Of a stretch of 64,000 nt of DNA, positions 48,376-60,669 are shown in pieces. Source of the stretch: Hevea brasiliensis. Lineage: Eukaryota > Streptophyta > Magnoliopsida > Malpighiales > Euphorbiaceae. The stretch covers positions 16,328,141-16,392,140 of the forward strand of contig NC_079507.1 of assembly GCF_030052815.1 (NCBI RefSeq). The letters are read 5' to 3'. A program made the position numbers and the translations under genes. The notes beneath the pieces were generated by a model, which saw only the letters and a list, made by a program, of their open reading frames with translations, was not told the DNA's origin and ran no database searches. How positions within the stretch are numbered: the first letter of the stretch is position 1; the number at the start of each line of letters is the position of its first letter.

Positions 48376-48438
48376 CATGCTTAAATCAATTAGGATTCTA
48401 TTAGTAATAACTGCATACTATGATTATGAGTTTTGGCA
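48376..48438 (+). pseudogene. C3 pol fragment 2: reverse transcriptase
   Basis: These 63 bp continue the copia reverse transcriptase (AMLKSIRILLVITAYYDYEFW) directly from 44402. They are bounded by the S1 duplication on the left and the S2 duplication TGGCA (48434-48438) on the right. Confidence 0.88.
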
Positions 48439-51400
48439 AGTGACACCCCTTACCCGTGTACAGTGTAGCCAAGCAAGATATGCCACACAGTGTACCGGAA
48501 CACTATAACTTATCTCATTGATATATATCAGTTCTTAATTTATTTATTATAGTTATTAAGTGAAATTTATGAAATTGATCTCATTTAGATCATTTATTGA
48601 AATTATAAATTAATTTGGGCTCCAAAAAATTTATAGAACATCCGGTAGAGTGCCGGCTAAAAATTGGAGAAAACAGTTCTTCAGAACCTGTGAAAAACAC
48701 TTCCAATAATTTCCAATCATTCTCAAACTCCATTTGTATCACATCAATTTACAACAATTTCTTAACAATTCCTCCATTTGTCATTCATTCATTTCACATC
48801 ATTATTAGGCTCAAATCATAAATAAATTCTCATATGTTATTTATAAGTACAAGTTACAAGTACTTACATTTCAAATACACATGATAAAATAAGAGTTTAA
48901 TCATAAAATTTATAAAAATCACAAAATACAAAATGGGACCTAGTGTCCTATCAATGCACTGTAGTCTGTGAGGTGACATAGACACTATGCAGAACTGTGA
49001 ATGGCCTTATCCAATCTGTGATCTACTGGGCCCTCTGTCCAAATCTTCAGTACCTACGCGTTGCAAAAGCAATGAGCTAAGCATAAAGCTTAGCGGTGCT
49101 AATAATACAATAAAATATAATATGTAAATAAAAATAATAATTTCCTAGTTATTATGTTCATAAAAAAAATATAATTACTAACTTATTATTTAGTCGAAGG
49201 ATAATTATATTTTATGATATTAACTTCTTCATGCATTTTGCTAATTGTTTTCTTGATGATTTTGAGCTTCTTTGTATTTTATTGTAATCATTCATAATAT
49301 TTAATTTCTGTATTTTCTTTAATAATCAGTTCAATTACAATTATACTTTTCTATGCTCAAGTAACCTATACAAATTGACTGGACTGGATAAATGGGTAAA
49401 CTAGCACTGGGTACCAGGTACCTCGGGCCATCACACCATCGGTCACAATGTGTCTCCCGGTGTGCAAACAGAATGGCTAATAAGCCATAAAAGCAATAAG
49501 GCATAAAGCCAAGTAAAATATCATAATCAGTATAGCCATAGGCTATCATATCACATAATGGCAATGAAGCCATACATACGCAGTACTGCTATCAAAACCC
49601 TATTGGTATGCCAACCTATCCAAACCAATCACATTAGGCCTACTAGGGCATTTTGCACTTTTAAGTTTCACAATTTTTGAATTTTAAGTTTGAATGTTAC
49701 TATTCATTTCATTAGTTAACTAAAATATTGACTTTTGCATAGACAATGGGTACATTGGTTTTAATACTCCCAACATACCACATTTTGCATTCAAAATTTG
49801 TTGGTATTGGTTGCCAATACCATTTCTAAGCTTAATGTTAATTGGACAGAATTTTCAGTTTTCATGCTTTGTTTTTACTATTCTATTAGTCATTTTTGCA
49901 GTGGGAATTTGGCAAAATGATCAACATGAAAGTTGTTCCTTATTTTGTCTAGTTTTATTTCCTTTTTTGAATCACTCCATTTGGAGTTTTGTAGCTCAAG
50001 TTATTGCCTAAAAACCTCAACTGGCCGGATTGAAATTTTGTCCATAATTTCTGGACTGACCAAATCTATAGTACTTGAAATAGTGATTGCAACTCACTTT
50101 TTGAATATGTTCTGGTCATAATTTGGGTTAGGTTTCTGCATGAAAGTTGTAGATCCATATCTCAGCTTGTTGCTGGTAAAATTTCAGGTCAATTAGACCT
50201 TTCTACACTGAGTTATGGCCAAATGACCAAATACTATTCATTTGGTCATTTTGCCGAGGCAGAATGCAGGTCACCCGGATTAGGGCAATCTTTTGGTCTA
50301 CTAAACTTGGTCTTCTGAGCATGGTTTCTTCACCAACATTGTGCTATTATGTGTTTAGTTTCATGTCCAATTGGCCTTGCACCAATTGAACCTCTACAAT
50401 TCAAGTTATTGTTGACCAAACCTGCTGGACTCATGACCAGTCCTGCAGGTCACCAAGGGCAGCCTATTCACTCAATTTCCTCATGTCACTCATTTCTGGA
50501 CCTGAAATGGGCCTCTACCTTATTAATTTCTACATGTAACTTCATTAAATCAAAGCATGCTTAATCATTTTTCCTCTAGAATTTCTAGCTCATGTAATAT
50601 ACATGTTACTAGAATGAATAGTGCACTCAGTGCATAATCAGCATGCAGAAACAGGGTGCAAAAATAATCACCATAATTTATAGAAACTAGATTTCAAGAC
50701 CATATTTTCCAGAAATCAACCTTCATATGTTTAACTCAATCTTCAATTGGAATCATCAAAATCAGATCAGAAATTGCAGAACTAATTAAAAAGGTGCAAC
50801 CTGTCCAGAATCCAGTACATGCAGGATAGTAGTAAGGAAATGCAAAAATATCAACTAGCAGCTACCACAATTAGCTCTTGGCCATAACTACAAGGTTTTA
50901 GAGCAGTCAATAAGCGTTTCAAGGACTCATGAATCACATCATTTCGAGTTTTGTGGCTCCAGTTATGATTTATTGAAGGTGGCTGTCTTGTTGTAGGAAA
51001 TCAACAGAACAGAGTCCACATCTGAGCAATAAAATGTTTTGTCCTCAAACCCTAACCTAACATTAGAATCAAGTCTTCCATAAAACTAAAAAGTTTTAGA
51101 ACATTCCTTAAGGTTTCTTTTGACATAAAAATCATCCTGATCTAAAATCCCTAACTCCAGTTATGAATTTTTAAAATTTATTGTTCATGCATTTACTGTA
51201 CAGATTCTAGATTTTCACTCATCTATAATTTCCTATGGCACCTAGTTGTAGGATTTACTAATTTCTTTCATAAAACACAGAAATAAATATAAGTTAAAGC
51301 ATTAACCTTTGTGTGTGTCAATCCAAGCTTAAAGAAAAATCTTTCTCTCCTCTTCTTTTGCTGCCTTAGGCTTGTTCTAGTTGCAACGAGCAATTTTTGT

Positions 51401-52157
51401 GAAATCAACAAGTGATTTTATGGTGTGTTTACAAGGAACTTTTAGAGAGAAGTAAAAGCATCCATGGAAAATAGAGAGGGAGAGAGTTTTAGCTGGATGA
51501 AGAAGATGGGCAGCAGATTGTTATTTTTCATTTTAACTCACTTTATCTGTTTTTAATTAGTTTATAAGGTATGTGTTGCAATATGATTGGTGGAGGACTT
51601 TTAATGACACAATAATGATGTCATAATTTATATTTTATTTCATTTTCTTTTCTACTCATTTTCAATTAAATTTTTAACAATATTTATTCACATTTTATGT
51701 CATATAAATTATTTACTTAACTGGACAAGTTGGCCAAAAATCATCTCTGAAGACAAAATGACCAAAATGCCCTCCGTTTAGCTTAATGAGCCAAAATTGT
51801 CTGTACCGATTGAAAAATTTGTCTAAGCATTTTATTGGCATTCTAATGCCATAAGAACCTCAATGACTCTTCTCTGGAGTCCCAAAAATTATTTTATAAC
51901 TTTTCCCCCGGGTCTAGGACACTTAGTTGTGAGAACTGCAATTTCTCACTAGGTTACCCATCGCTAGGGCATCGGCTCATTTAACTTGATTGTATTTTAT
52001 TTCTAAAATTTTTTTCTAAATTTTTCTTATTAATATTTGAGTTAATTATGGTTCCTCACTTTTGTTTAAATATTTTTCCGGACGTTCTAGCTATCCGGAC
52101 TGACACTGGTCACTGAAACAGTAGACTGTACAGACTAGCTAAAGTGAGGATGTTACA
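48439..52157 (-). mobile_element. S2: gypsy solo LTR (3719 bp)
   Basis: It starts AGTGACACCCC (first base mutated from T), ends GGATGTTACA, and is flanked by TGGCA at 48434-48438 and 52158-52162. The start region shares CCGTGTACAGTGTAGCC with S3, G0 and G3. The reversed LTR start region (ACCCATCGCTAGGGCATCGGCTC, near 51957) gives the minus orientation. It includes conserved modules at 49930-50250. No internal region is present. Confidence 0.9.
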
Positions 52158-52844
52158 TGGCAGATGGATGTCAAAACAGCTTTTCTCAATAGATACATTG
52201 AAGAAAACATTTTCATGGAACAACCTAGGGATTTTGAATCCCAAGATGGTTCCAAAGTACGCAAGCTAAAGTGATCCATTTATGGGTTGAAACAAGCTTC
52301 GAGGAGTTGGAACATTCGTTTTGATAAAGCTATTAAGTCATTTAGTTTTATCAAAAATGAGGATGAGCCATGTGTATATAAGAAGGTTAGTGATAGTGCT
52401 ATCACTTTCCTTGTCTTATATGTGGATGACATTCTATTGATGGGTAATGACACAGATATGTTGATAACTGTAAAGGTATGGTTGTCAAATACATTCTCCA
52501 TGAAAGACTTAAGGGAGGCAACCTATATTCTTGGGATTCACATCTATAGAGATAGAGGGAAAAGAATAATTGGTTTATCCCAAAGTCTATACTTGGAAAA
52601 GATGTTAAAAGGGTTTAACATGCTTGATTCCAAGAGAGGATTGTTACCAGTGAGAGATGGTATCCACCTTTCCAAAGTGACGTCTCCAAAGACACCTAAA
52701 GAAAGAGATAAAATGGCCAGGATTCCATATGCTTCGGTTATTGGAAGTTTGATGTATGCAATGTTGTGTACTAGGCCGGATATCACATATGCTGTTAGTT
52801 TGACTAGCAGGTATCAATCCAATCTAAGTTTGGAACACTAGATA
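52158..52844 (+). pseudogene. C3 pol fragment 3: reverse transcriptase
   Basis: It continues with WQMDVKTAFLNRYIEENIF (52159), which includes the first catalytic Asp, then GLKQASRSWN (about 52286) after a stop at 52273, the catalytic YVDD (about 52419-52430) and the connection to RNase H (LCTRPDITYAVSL, about 52765). It ends at the S3 duplication. Most of this piece is still an open frame of 184 codons. Confidence 0.93.
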
Positions 52845-55800
52845 TGTGACACCCCTTACCCGTCTACAGTGTAGCCGAGCAAGATATGCCACACAGTGTA
52901 CTGGAACACCCTATTTTAATTCAATCATTTTTATTCTTCCTAATTTATTTCTTTTATAGTTATGAGGTAAAGTATAATTCATTTAAGTCATTTATTGAAA
53001 TCATAAATTTATTTGAAGTTCCGCAAGTTTTATAGAAAATCCGGCAGAGTACCGGCTAAAAATGGAAAAAACAGTTCTTCGGAACCTGTGAAAAACACTT
53101 CCAAAATTTTCAATCAATCCCAAACTCCATTTCATCAACAAAATCTCAATATTTTTCAACAACATTTCCATTTCTCAATCATTCATCTCATATGATATTC
53201 ATGTAAAAGTCGTAAATAATATTCACTTTTTCATTCATAAACACAATTTCTGCTATTTACATTAATACCACAATACATTACAGAAGTTTTAATTACATAT
53301 GAGAAAATAAAAGTTAATTACAAAATACCCAAAATGAAACTTAATGTCCTACCAATGCACTGACGTCGGTGAGGTGACACGGACACTATGCAGACCTGCA
53401 GATGATCTCACCCAGTTTGTGGTTTACTGGGCTCTCTATCGGTCTCTCCAGAACCTACGCGTGGCAAAAAGCAATGCGCTAAGCAATAATGCTTAGTAAT
53501 GCCAATAATATAATAAAAAGAAATAATAGAAAATAAATATGCAGTGAATGTTCTGATGTCTTATGCAGACAATTTTTCGATAATTAATTGTAGTCTTATT
53601 TATTTTGTATTTGTTATATTCATTATTTCATTAAATTTATCTACTTTCATTTTTTGTTGCCTAATTAACCTATACTGGATGACTGGACTGGATAAACGGG
53701 TAAACTGGCACTGGGTATCAAGTACCTTGGGCCATCACACCATCGGTCACATATGTATCTTCCAAGCAGTAAAATGTAATACCTAATAAGTCAGATAACA
53801 TTAGGCACAAGGCCAAGTCTCAACACAATGTCAGAATGGCTAAAAGCCATAAAATCACAAAATAGCATAGTGCCATGTGCAGTACTACTAACTGAACTCT
53901 ATTGGCATGCCAACCTATCCAAACCAATCTTGCTAGGTGTACTAGGGAATGTTACACTTTTAAACTTTACAATTCTTGAAATTTAGGTTTAGGTGTTACT
54001 ATTCATTTTCTTAGTCAACTAAAATGTTGACTTTTGCATAGACAATAGGTACATTGGTTCTAATACTCCCAACATACCACATTTTGCATTCTAAAATTAT
54101 TGGTATTGGTTGCCAATACCATTTCTAAGCTTAGTGTTAGTTACTCAAAATTTTCAGATTTCAAGCCTCATGTCTACTATTTCATTGGTCATTTGTATAG
54201 TAGGAATTTGACAAAATTGTCTCCATGAAAGTTGTTCCTTATTGTGTCTATTTACATTTCCTTTTTTCAATCACTTCACTTTGAGTTTTATAGCTCAAGT
54301 TATGGCCTAAACTCCATAACTGGCCGGATTGGACAGAATCCAAAATACTGGGCAAAACTGGTTCTGCCAGATTTGGTAACCTAAGTTTGGTTGGCAATTT
54401 GACTAGGTTATGATCATAATTTGGATTTGTGTTCCTCGTGAAAGTTGTAGGTCTATGTCTCAGCTTTTTGCTGGTAAAATTTCAGGTCAATTGGACCTTT
54501 CTACACTGAGTTATGACCAAATAAATAAATACTGTTTATTTGGTCATTTTGCCCAAGTAGAATGCAAGTCACCCGGATCAGGGCAATTTTTAGGTTAACT
54601 TAGTTTGGTTTTCTAGGCAGGATTTCTTCACCAAAATTGTGACATTATGTGTCTAGTTTCATGTCTAGTTTCATGTCTAATTTGCCTTGCACTAATTGAA
54701 TCTCTAAAACTCCATTTATAACTGCCCAAACCTACTGGACTCATACTCAGTCTTGCAGGTTAGCCAAGGCAGCTTAACCAAATAAGCTGCATTTTTCATG
54801 GTCATACATGCCTAAACTTTGCATTTCACTTACACAACTAGGTTCAATCACTCATTTAATACCAAGTGCTGCTCATCACCACTTTGCTATCAAGTAAAAT
54901 CACCAAGCCCTAACTAACCCTAGTTGCCAAAATTTATAAGGTGCACACACACATATTTGTTTTATTTTCTTACATTTCCTACACATTTCATGCCATTTAA
55001 CATGAACTAAAGCAAAGGAGTAAGAGTTCGACACTAACCTTGTTGGAGCATAATTTCTCCCTTCACAAACTTTAGTTTCTTGGCTTTTCTTGGCAGCCAA
55101 ACACCTTGCCAAGTTGTGTAGACAAGTTTTGTTGAAGTGGACTTAGGGTTTAGGGGAGTAAAATCAAGGTTTGAAAGAGGTGTGGAAACTTCTTGAATGG
55201 AGATAGGGAAATGGGCAGCCGGCTGGTTGAGGAAGAAGAGCTTATTGCTTTTCATTTTTTTTTTTTTTGTGTCACTTATCCTCTTTTATTAGTTAATTAA
55301 TTGGTGACTTAATGTGATTGGTGGAAAAGGATTTAATGACATCATGTGATGTCAAAATTGACATTTTATATTATTTTCCTTTCCTTTCTTCTCTACTCAT
55401 TTTCAATTTAATTTTTAGCAATATTTATTCACATTTTATGTCATAATAATTATTTACTCAACTGGACAAGTCGGCCAAAAATAATCTCTGAAGACGAAAT
55501 GACCAAAATGCCCTCCGTTTGGCTTAACAGACCAAAATTGTTTGCACCGATTGAAAAATTTTTCTAAGCATTTTCTTGGCATTGTAATGGTTTAGAAACC
55601 TCAATGACCCTTCTTTGGAGTCCCAAAAATTATTTTATGAATTTTCCCCTGGGTCTAGGGCTCCTAGTTGCGAGAACCGCAACTTCCCACTGGATTACCC
55701 ATTGCTAGGGCACTAGCTCATTTAACTTGGTTGTATTTTATTTCTAAAATTTTTCTTAAATTTTTCTTATTAATATTTGAGTTAATTATGGTTCATCACT

Positions 55801-55897
55801 TTAGTTTAAATATTTTTCTGGACGTTTTAGCTATCTGAACAGACACCGGTCACCGAAACAGTAGAATGTACAGAATTGCTATACTGAAGGTGTTACA
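52845..55897 (-). mobile_element. S3: gypsy solo LTR (3053 bp)
   Basis: It starts TGTGACACCCC, ends GGTGTTACA, and is flanked by AGATA (52840-52844) and GGATA (55898-55902), a duplication with one changed base. It is of the same family as S2 (shared GAAATGACCAAAATGCCCTCCG near 55497 and identical start region), and is 0.67 kb shorter. Conserved modules lie at 54220-54550. No internal region is present. Confidence 0.9.
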
Positions 55898-56374
55898 GGA
55901 TAGCTGTCAAGAATATCCTTAAGTACTTGAGAAGAATTAAGGATTTATTCTTGATATATGGAGGTGGAGACTTGCAATTGGATGGTTATACCGATTCTTA
56001 TTTTCAATCAGATATCGATGATAGAAAGTCTACCTTTGGATATATGTTCATTTGTAATGGAGGTGCAGTTAGTTGGAAGAGTTCCAAATAGAGTATGGCT
56101 GCAGATTCCACTTCCAAGGCTGAGTATATTACTGCATCAGATGTTGCAAAAGAAGCTGTTTAGATATAGGGAACCTCGATCTCACAAGAAATCCAAACAC
56201 AAAGAAAGGCGCTGCCACATTATTAGAATGATAGTTGGGTAAGGCAACGTAGCCATGCAGAAAATAACATCAGCTAAAAATCCAGCTGATCCATTCACTA
56301 AGCCTTTGTCACAAGCACAGTTAGACTGACATCTTAAGAATATGAGTCTAACGTATTGTAATGAATGGCTCTAG
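55898..56374 (+). pseudogene. C3 pol fragment 4: RNase H and C-terminus
   Basis: It resumes with VKNILKYLRRIKDLFLIYGG and DLQLDGYTDSYFQSDIDDRKSTFGYMF of copia RNase H, with a stop near 56089 and frameshifts after 56160. The C-terminal NPADPFTKPLSQAQLD (about 56280) and YCNEWL (about 56358) match the same ends in C1 and C4. Confidence 0.9.
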
Positions 56375-56388
56375 TGCTAGTGGAAGAT
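56375..56388 (+). other. C3 polypurine tract
   Basis: GCTAGTGGAAGAT directly precedes the 3' LTR; it has one G-to-A change relative to C1. Confidence 0.8.
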
Positions 56389-58504
56389 TGTTAGTAGTAT
56401 GCCCTAAAGCATATCATTTAGTATGTATCTTGTACATATTTTATTAATAAAAGGCATTTTCACTTTTCTGTTTACACAACATATTTATGTGTAATAGAAA
56501 AGGTCCATTGATATTTTATTAGAAATTCTATTCTTAAGTTGTTAAGAATATGAGTGATAGTATTTCTAGCACAAAGTATCATAAATTGGTTCATAATCGA
56601 GGATACTTCATAATAAGGATATGACTTATCCAAAAAGATTGTATTCATTTTTGTTTCCAATGTATTTATATGAGATATAAATAAGATGGAATGGTGAGTC
56701 TCATGCCATATAACAAACATGATTGGCACTTATACATGATAAGTAGGCCGAAGCAGTGACATTTATGACAAGCACATGGAGTTTACTCTTGTCAATGTAT
56801 TGTCATAAATCATATTAGTGCATATAATCTTTGGACCTGAGATAGCATAGTTATCTTGTATATAGGTGGTTTGAGTTTGATACTGCTTTCATACTTGTAC
56901 AGTGTATGGGTATATGGGCATGTGTTGGCTCCTACTAGTTATATATGGAGGTAGGTGTTGATCAAGATGGAATCTGTTCGTCTAAGTAAATAAGGATAAA
57001 ATCCTCTGTTCATTTAATTGTTCTTGATGTTTCAAGTTCCTGGCCAAAACAGATAGATTTAATCAGAAAAGAGTTTCTGATGAGAAAAATCTTTTTAATC
57101 AAGAACTGGAATTAAAAGAGAACATAATATTCATAGCAAATGGGGTTTGACATAAACCATGACTCCATCTCGAATTGGGATTTTGTAACAGAGAGATTTT
57201 AGTGCATCGTAACATATGATTATAGGTTCATTTAAGGTAAACCTTATTGCTAATTTGGTGGCCATGGCATGCTATGCTAGGTGTTAACCATGGTCTATGA
57301 GGTGCATAAAATGATTTAGAGAAATCATGTATGGTAAGAAAGAGTACTAACGATATTAAGAGTTGATATCATGTCTCATTGCCAATTAGTGATAAGCCTA
57401 GTAAGTCACACACATACACAAGTAATCACCAAATTAAATATGATTTAATTAATTAATTAAAGAGTTTTATTGATTAATTATATAGGTTTGGTTTGCAATT
57501 AGATTGCAAAGTCCCTAGCATAGCTTAAAAGCAAATCTAGGTTATTGGATGTATAGTATAAATTAAATTTATATTTAAAGTATTTAAATATGAATTTAAT
57601 TAATGAGAAATTAATTAATAAAGATTAATTAATTTATTTATATTTGATATAAATTGATTAGAAGAAGAGAAATAATTATTTTGGATTGAGAATTCAAAAT
57701 TAAGACACAGGGGTATTTTGGTCATTTCAAAGGGTGACATGTGGCACCATGAGATGGTGACACATGGCACTACACATAAGCTTGCCATATGTCTTTTAAT
57801 CATGTAAGATGATCAAAGTCAATATTAAGTATAGATTTGACACTTGGCACAATGTGATTGGGTCAATTAAACCTAGAGCTAATCAAAAGGTAACATGTGG
57901 CAAGGGTTTTAAGTGGTGACCTAGCTATATAATGTGTTGTTATGAAAAGCAAAAAATTAACAAACTGCTCATTCTCTTTGGTGCCGCTACCATTGGCTGC
58001 CTCTCCCTTCTCTTCTTCTTCATCTCTCATCAATTCAAAGAGATTAGCAAATAATCTCTTGAATTAAAAATACTAGAAATTATTTCTAGTGTCCTATTTA
58101 CATCTATAATCTCTTAAAAGGTAAAACCTGATTTTCTAATTGGTTGGAAAAGCTTTAGAAGCTATTCAAGGGGCTACCATTGGTGATCTTGGTGTGGACA
58201 AACTAGAGGGACAACATCTGGTGTCCTAGGTGCATCCCAAAGGTACCAAACACACTGCAGTGCATCAAAAAGGTTAGTGCACTTGTTCTTGATCTGATCT
58301 AGGGTTCTAATGAATTAATCTGATTAATTCTAAAATCTTAAATGGCAAATATAGATCCAAAAACATATCAAAAGAGTTTTAATATGCTATTTATCATTGA
58401 AATCAAGTGGATAAAAATGAATCTTGCATGATGTATGTGACCCTAGGTGAAAAAATTTTGAATTTAATGATATAAACTTATGTTTTTCATGCTTCCGCTC
58501 GTTC
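56389..58504 (+). repeat. C3 3' LTR
   Basis: It starts TGTTAGTAGTATGCCC and ends CCGCTCGTTCA; 2116 bp. The G-box is changed to CATGTG (57738-57743). A canonical TATATAA is at 57926-57932. The opposite-strand 85-codon frame is still open at 56472-56729. The sequence that follows is G3 RNase H-integrase linker. Confidence 0.93.
57926..57932 (+). promoter_or_regulatory. TATA box in C3 3' LTR
   Basis: TATATAA is at the LTR position where C1 has TATTTAAG. In this 3' LTR it could only drive read-out into G3 sequence. Confidence 0.5.
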
Positions 58505-58547
58505 AAAGGCATCAGCGACTACGTTTGCCTTCCCAAGGTGATAGTCA
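58505..58547 (-). pseudogene. G3 pol fragment between two copia insertions
   Basis: On the minus strand these 43 bp encode DYHLGKANVVADAL, the conserved end of gypsy RNase H before integrase. They connect to 59168 after removal of S4 and its duplication, and are cut at 58504 by C3. Confidence 0.88.
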
Positions 58548-59162
58548 TGCTGGTCTCTATTTACTTAGAGGAACAGATTCTATCTTGATCAACACCTACC
58601 TCCATATATAACTAGTAGGAGTCAACACATGCCCATATACCCATACACAATACAAGTATGAAAGCAGTATCAAACTCAAACTACCTATATACAAGATAAC
58701 TGTGCTATCTCAGGTCTAAAGATTATATGCACTGATATGATTTATGACAAAATATTGACAAGAGTAAACTCCATGTGCTTATCATAAGTGTCACTGGTTC
58801 GGCTTACTTATCATTTATAAGTGCCTATCATGTTTTCTATATGGCATGAGACTCACCATTCCATCTTATTTATATCTCATATAAATAACTTGGTAACAAA
58901 CATGAATACAATCTTTCTGGATAAGTCATGTCCTTATTATGAAGTATCCTCGATTGTGAACCTATTTATGATACTTTGTACTAGAAATACTGTCACTCAT
59001 ATTCTTAACAACATAAGAATAGAATTTCTAACAAAATATCAATGGACCTTTTCTATTACACATAAGTATATTATGGAAACGAAAAAGTAGAAATACCTTT
59101 TATTAATAAAAATATGTACAAGATACATACTAAATGATATGCTCTAGGGCATACTACTAACA
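58548..59162 (-). mobile_element. S4: internally deleted copia solo LTR (615 bp)
   Basis: Both outer ends are flanked by AGTCA (58543-58547, 59163-59167). The right part (58554-59162) is the start-side third of the copia LTR in reverse, ending CTACTAACA, but only TGCTGG remains of the other side, so about 1.5 kb is deleted. The 85-codon frame is at 58821-59090. It sits in the RNase H gene of G3. Confidence 0.85.
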
Positions 59163-60669
59163 AGTCAATCACACAATCATAATCTTTCAGGAATTCAATC
59201 CATCGCCTCTGTCTCAAATTAAGTTCCTTCTGGGTTGGCAGATACTTCAGACTCTTATGGTCTGTGTATATGTAGCATTTTTCGCCATACAAGTAATGCC
59301 TCCATATCTTCAATGCGAAGATAATTGCTGCCAACTCCAAATCATGAGTAGGGTAATTCTTTTTATGTGTCCTTAACTGCCTAGAAGCATATGCGACCAC
59401 TTTTCCTTCTTGCATGAGTACACACCCTAACCCATTATGTAAGGCATCACTGTAGACTACAAAATATTTTCTTGACACTGGTTGTGTTAACACTAGTGCC
59501 TCTATCAACATAGCCTTTAGCCTCTCAAAAATGGCTTGACACTTGTCATTCCAGTCAAATTTCATATTTTTGTGTAGTAATTTGGTCATTAGAGCAGCTA
59601 TTAGGGAAAATCCCTTTACAAATCTTCTATAATATCTAGCTAATCCCAAGAAACTTCTGATCTCAGTTGTATTTCTGGGAGGCTTCCATTCCATTACTGC
59701 TTCAATCTTCTTGGGATCCACTCTAATCCCTTCAGTTGATACTACATGTCCAAGGAATGCAATCTCATTCAACCAGAACTCACACTTGGACAATTTGGCA
59801 TACAGTTTCTTCTCTTTTAGAGTCTGCAGAACAATTCTCAAATGCTCATTATGTTCTGCTTTATCCTTGGAATACACCAGGATTTCATCAATGAAGACCA
59901 CTACGAACCGATCTAAGTATGGATGGAATATACGATTCATAAGGTCCATGAATGCTGCTGGAGCATTTGTTAACCCAAATGGAATTACCAGGAATTCATA
60001 ATGCTCATACCGGGTTCTGAATGCAGCCTTAGGCACATCTGCATCCTTAACCCTTAGCTGATGATACCCTGATCTGAGATTAATCTTACAAAACACACTG
60101 GCTCCCTTCAACAGATCAAATAGATCGCCAATTCTAGGCAACGAATACTTGTTCTTCACTGTTACTTTGTTTAACTGTCGGTTGTCAACACATAACCTCA
60201 GTGTCCCATCTTTCTTCTTTACAAATAGTGTTGGAGCTTCCCACGGTGACACACTAGGGCTTATGAACCCCTTGTCTAGTAATTCTTGCAACTGGATTTT
60301 TAACTCTTTCAATTCAGCAAGTGCCATCCTATACGGAGCAATTGAAATCGGAGCTGTACCTGGCATAATCTCAATAGCAAATTCAACTTCCCTTTCTGGT
60401 GGCAAACTAGGCAATTTCTTAGGAAATATCTCAGAGAAATCCCTTACTGTGGGTATGTTAGACAAGTCAAATTTACCCTGCCTAGTGTCAACCACGTGTG
60501 CCAGATAGGCTTCACACCCTTTTCTCATCCATCTCCTTGCAACTGTAGCTGAGATGACATTGGACAAGAAATCTGTCCTTTCACCCACAACTGTTATTTC
60601 TTCATTCTCAGTAATTTTCAGAGAGATTCTTTTTAATTTACAATCTACCATTGCCTGATGATGGGATAA
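59163..60669 (-). pseudogene. G3 pol: reverse transcriptase and RNase H, open frame but catalytic residues changed
   Basis: The frame from 60651 down to the S4 edge is open for about 495 gypsy codons, the longest coding stretch in the window. Domains in order: linker with [11 protein letters not shown] and LPPEREVEF, reverse transcriptase ([31 protein letters not shown]), RNase H ([25 protein letters not shown]). Two catalytic Asp are replaced: KINLRSGY instead of KIDLRSGY (Asn codon near 60078) and FIDE instead of FIDD (Glu codon near 59886). RNase H has SDAL in place of SDAS. A TAG replaces a Trp codon at 60670-60672 and separates it from protease in the same frame. The product would not be an active polymerase. 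Confidence 0.92.

Larger units (their letters stand above)
43456..58504 (+). mobile_element. C3: 5'-truncated Ty1/copia element with three gypsy solo LTRs inside
   Basis: Fragments 43456-44402, 48376-48438, 52158-52844 and 55898-56388 join without gap into one copia pol, followed by a polypurine tract and a 3' LTR (56389-58504). The three interruptions are S1, S2 and S3. The 5' LTR, leader, gag and half of integrase were lost together with part of G3; the left junction has a 3-bp overlap (AGT). It belongs to the same family as C1 and C2 but is more diverged. It lies within the RNase H-integrase part of G3. Confidence 0.92.
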
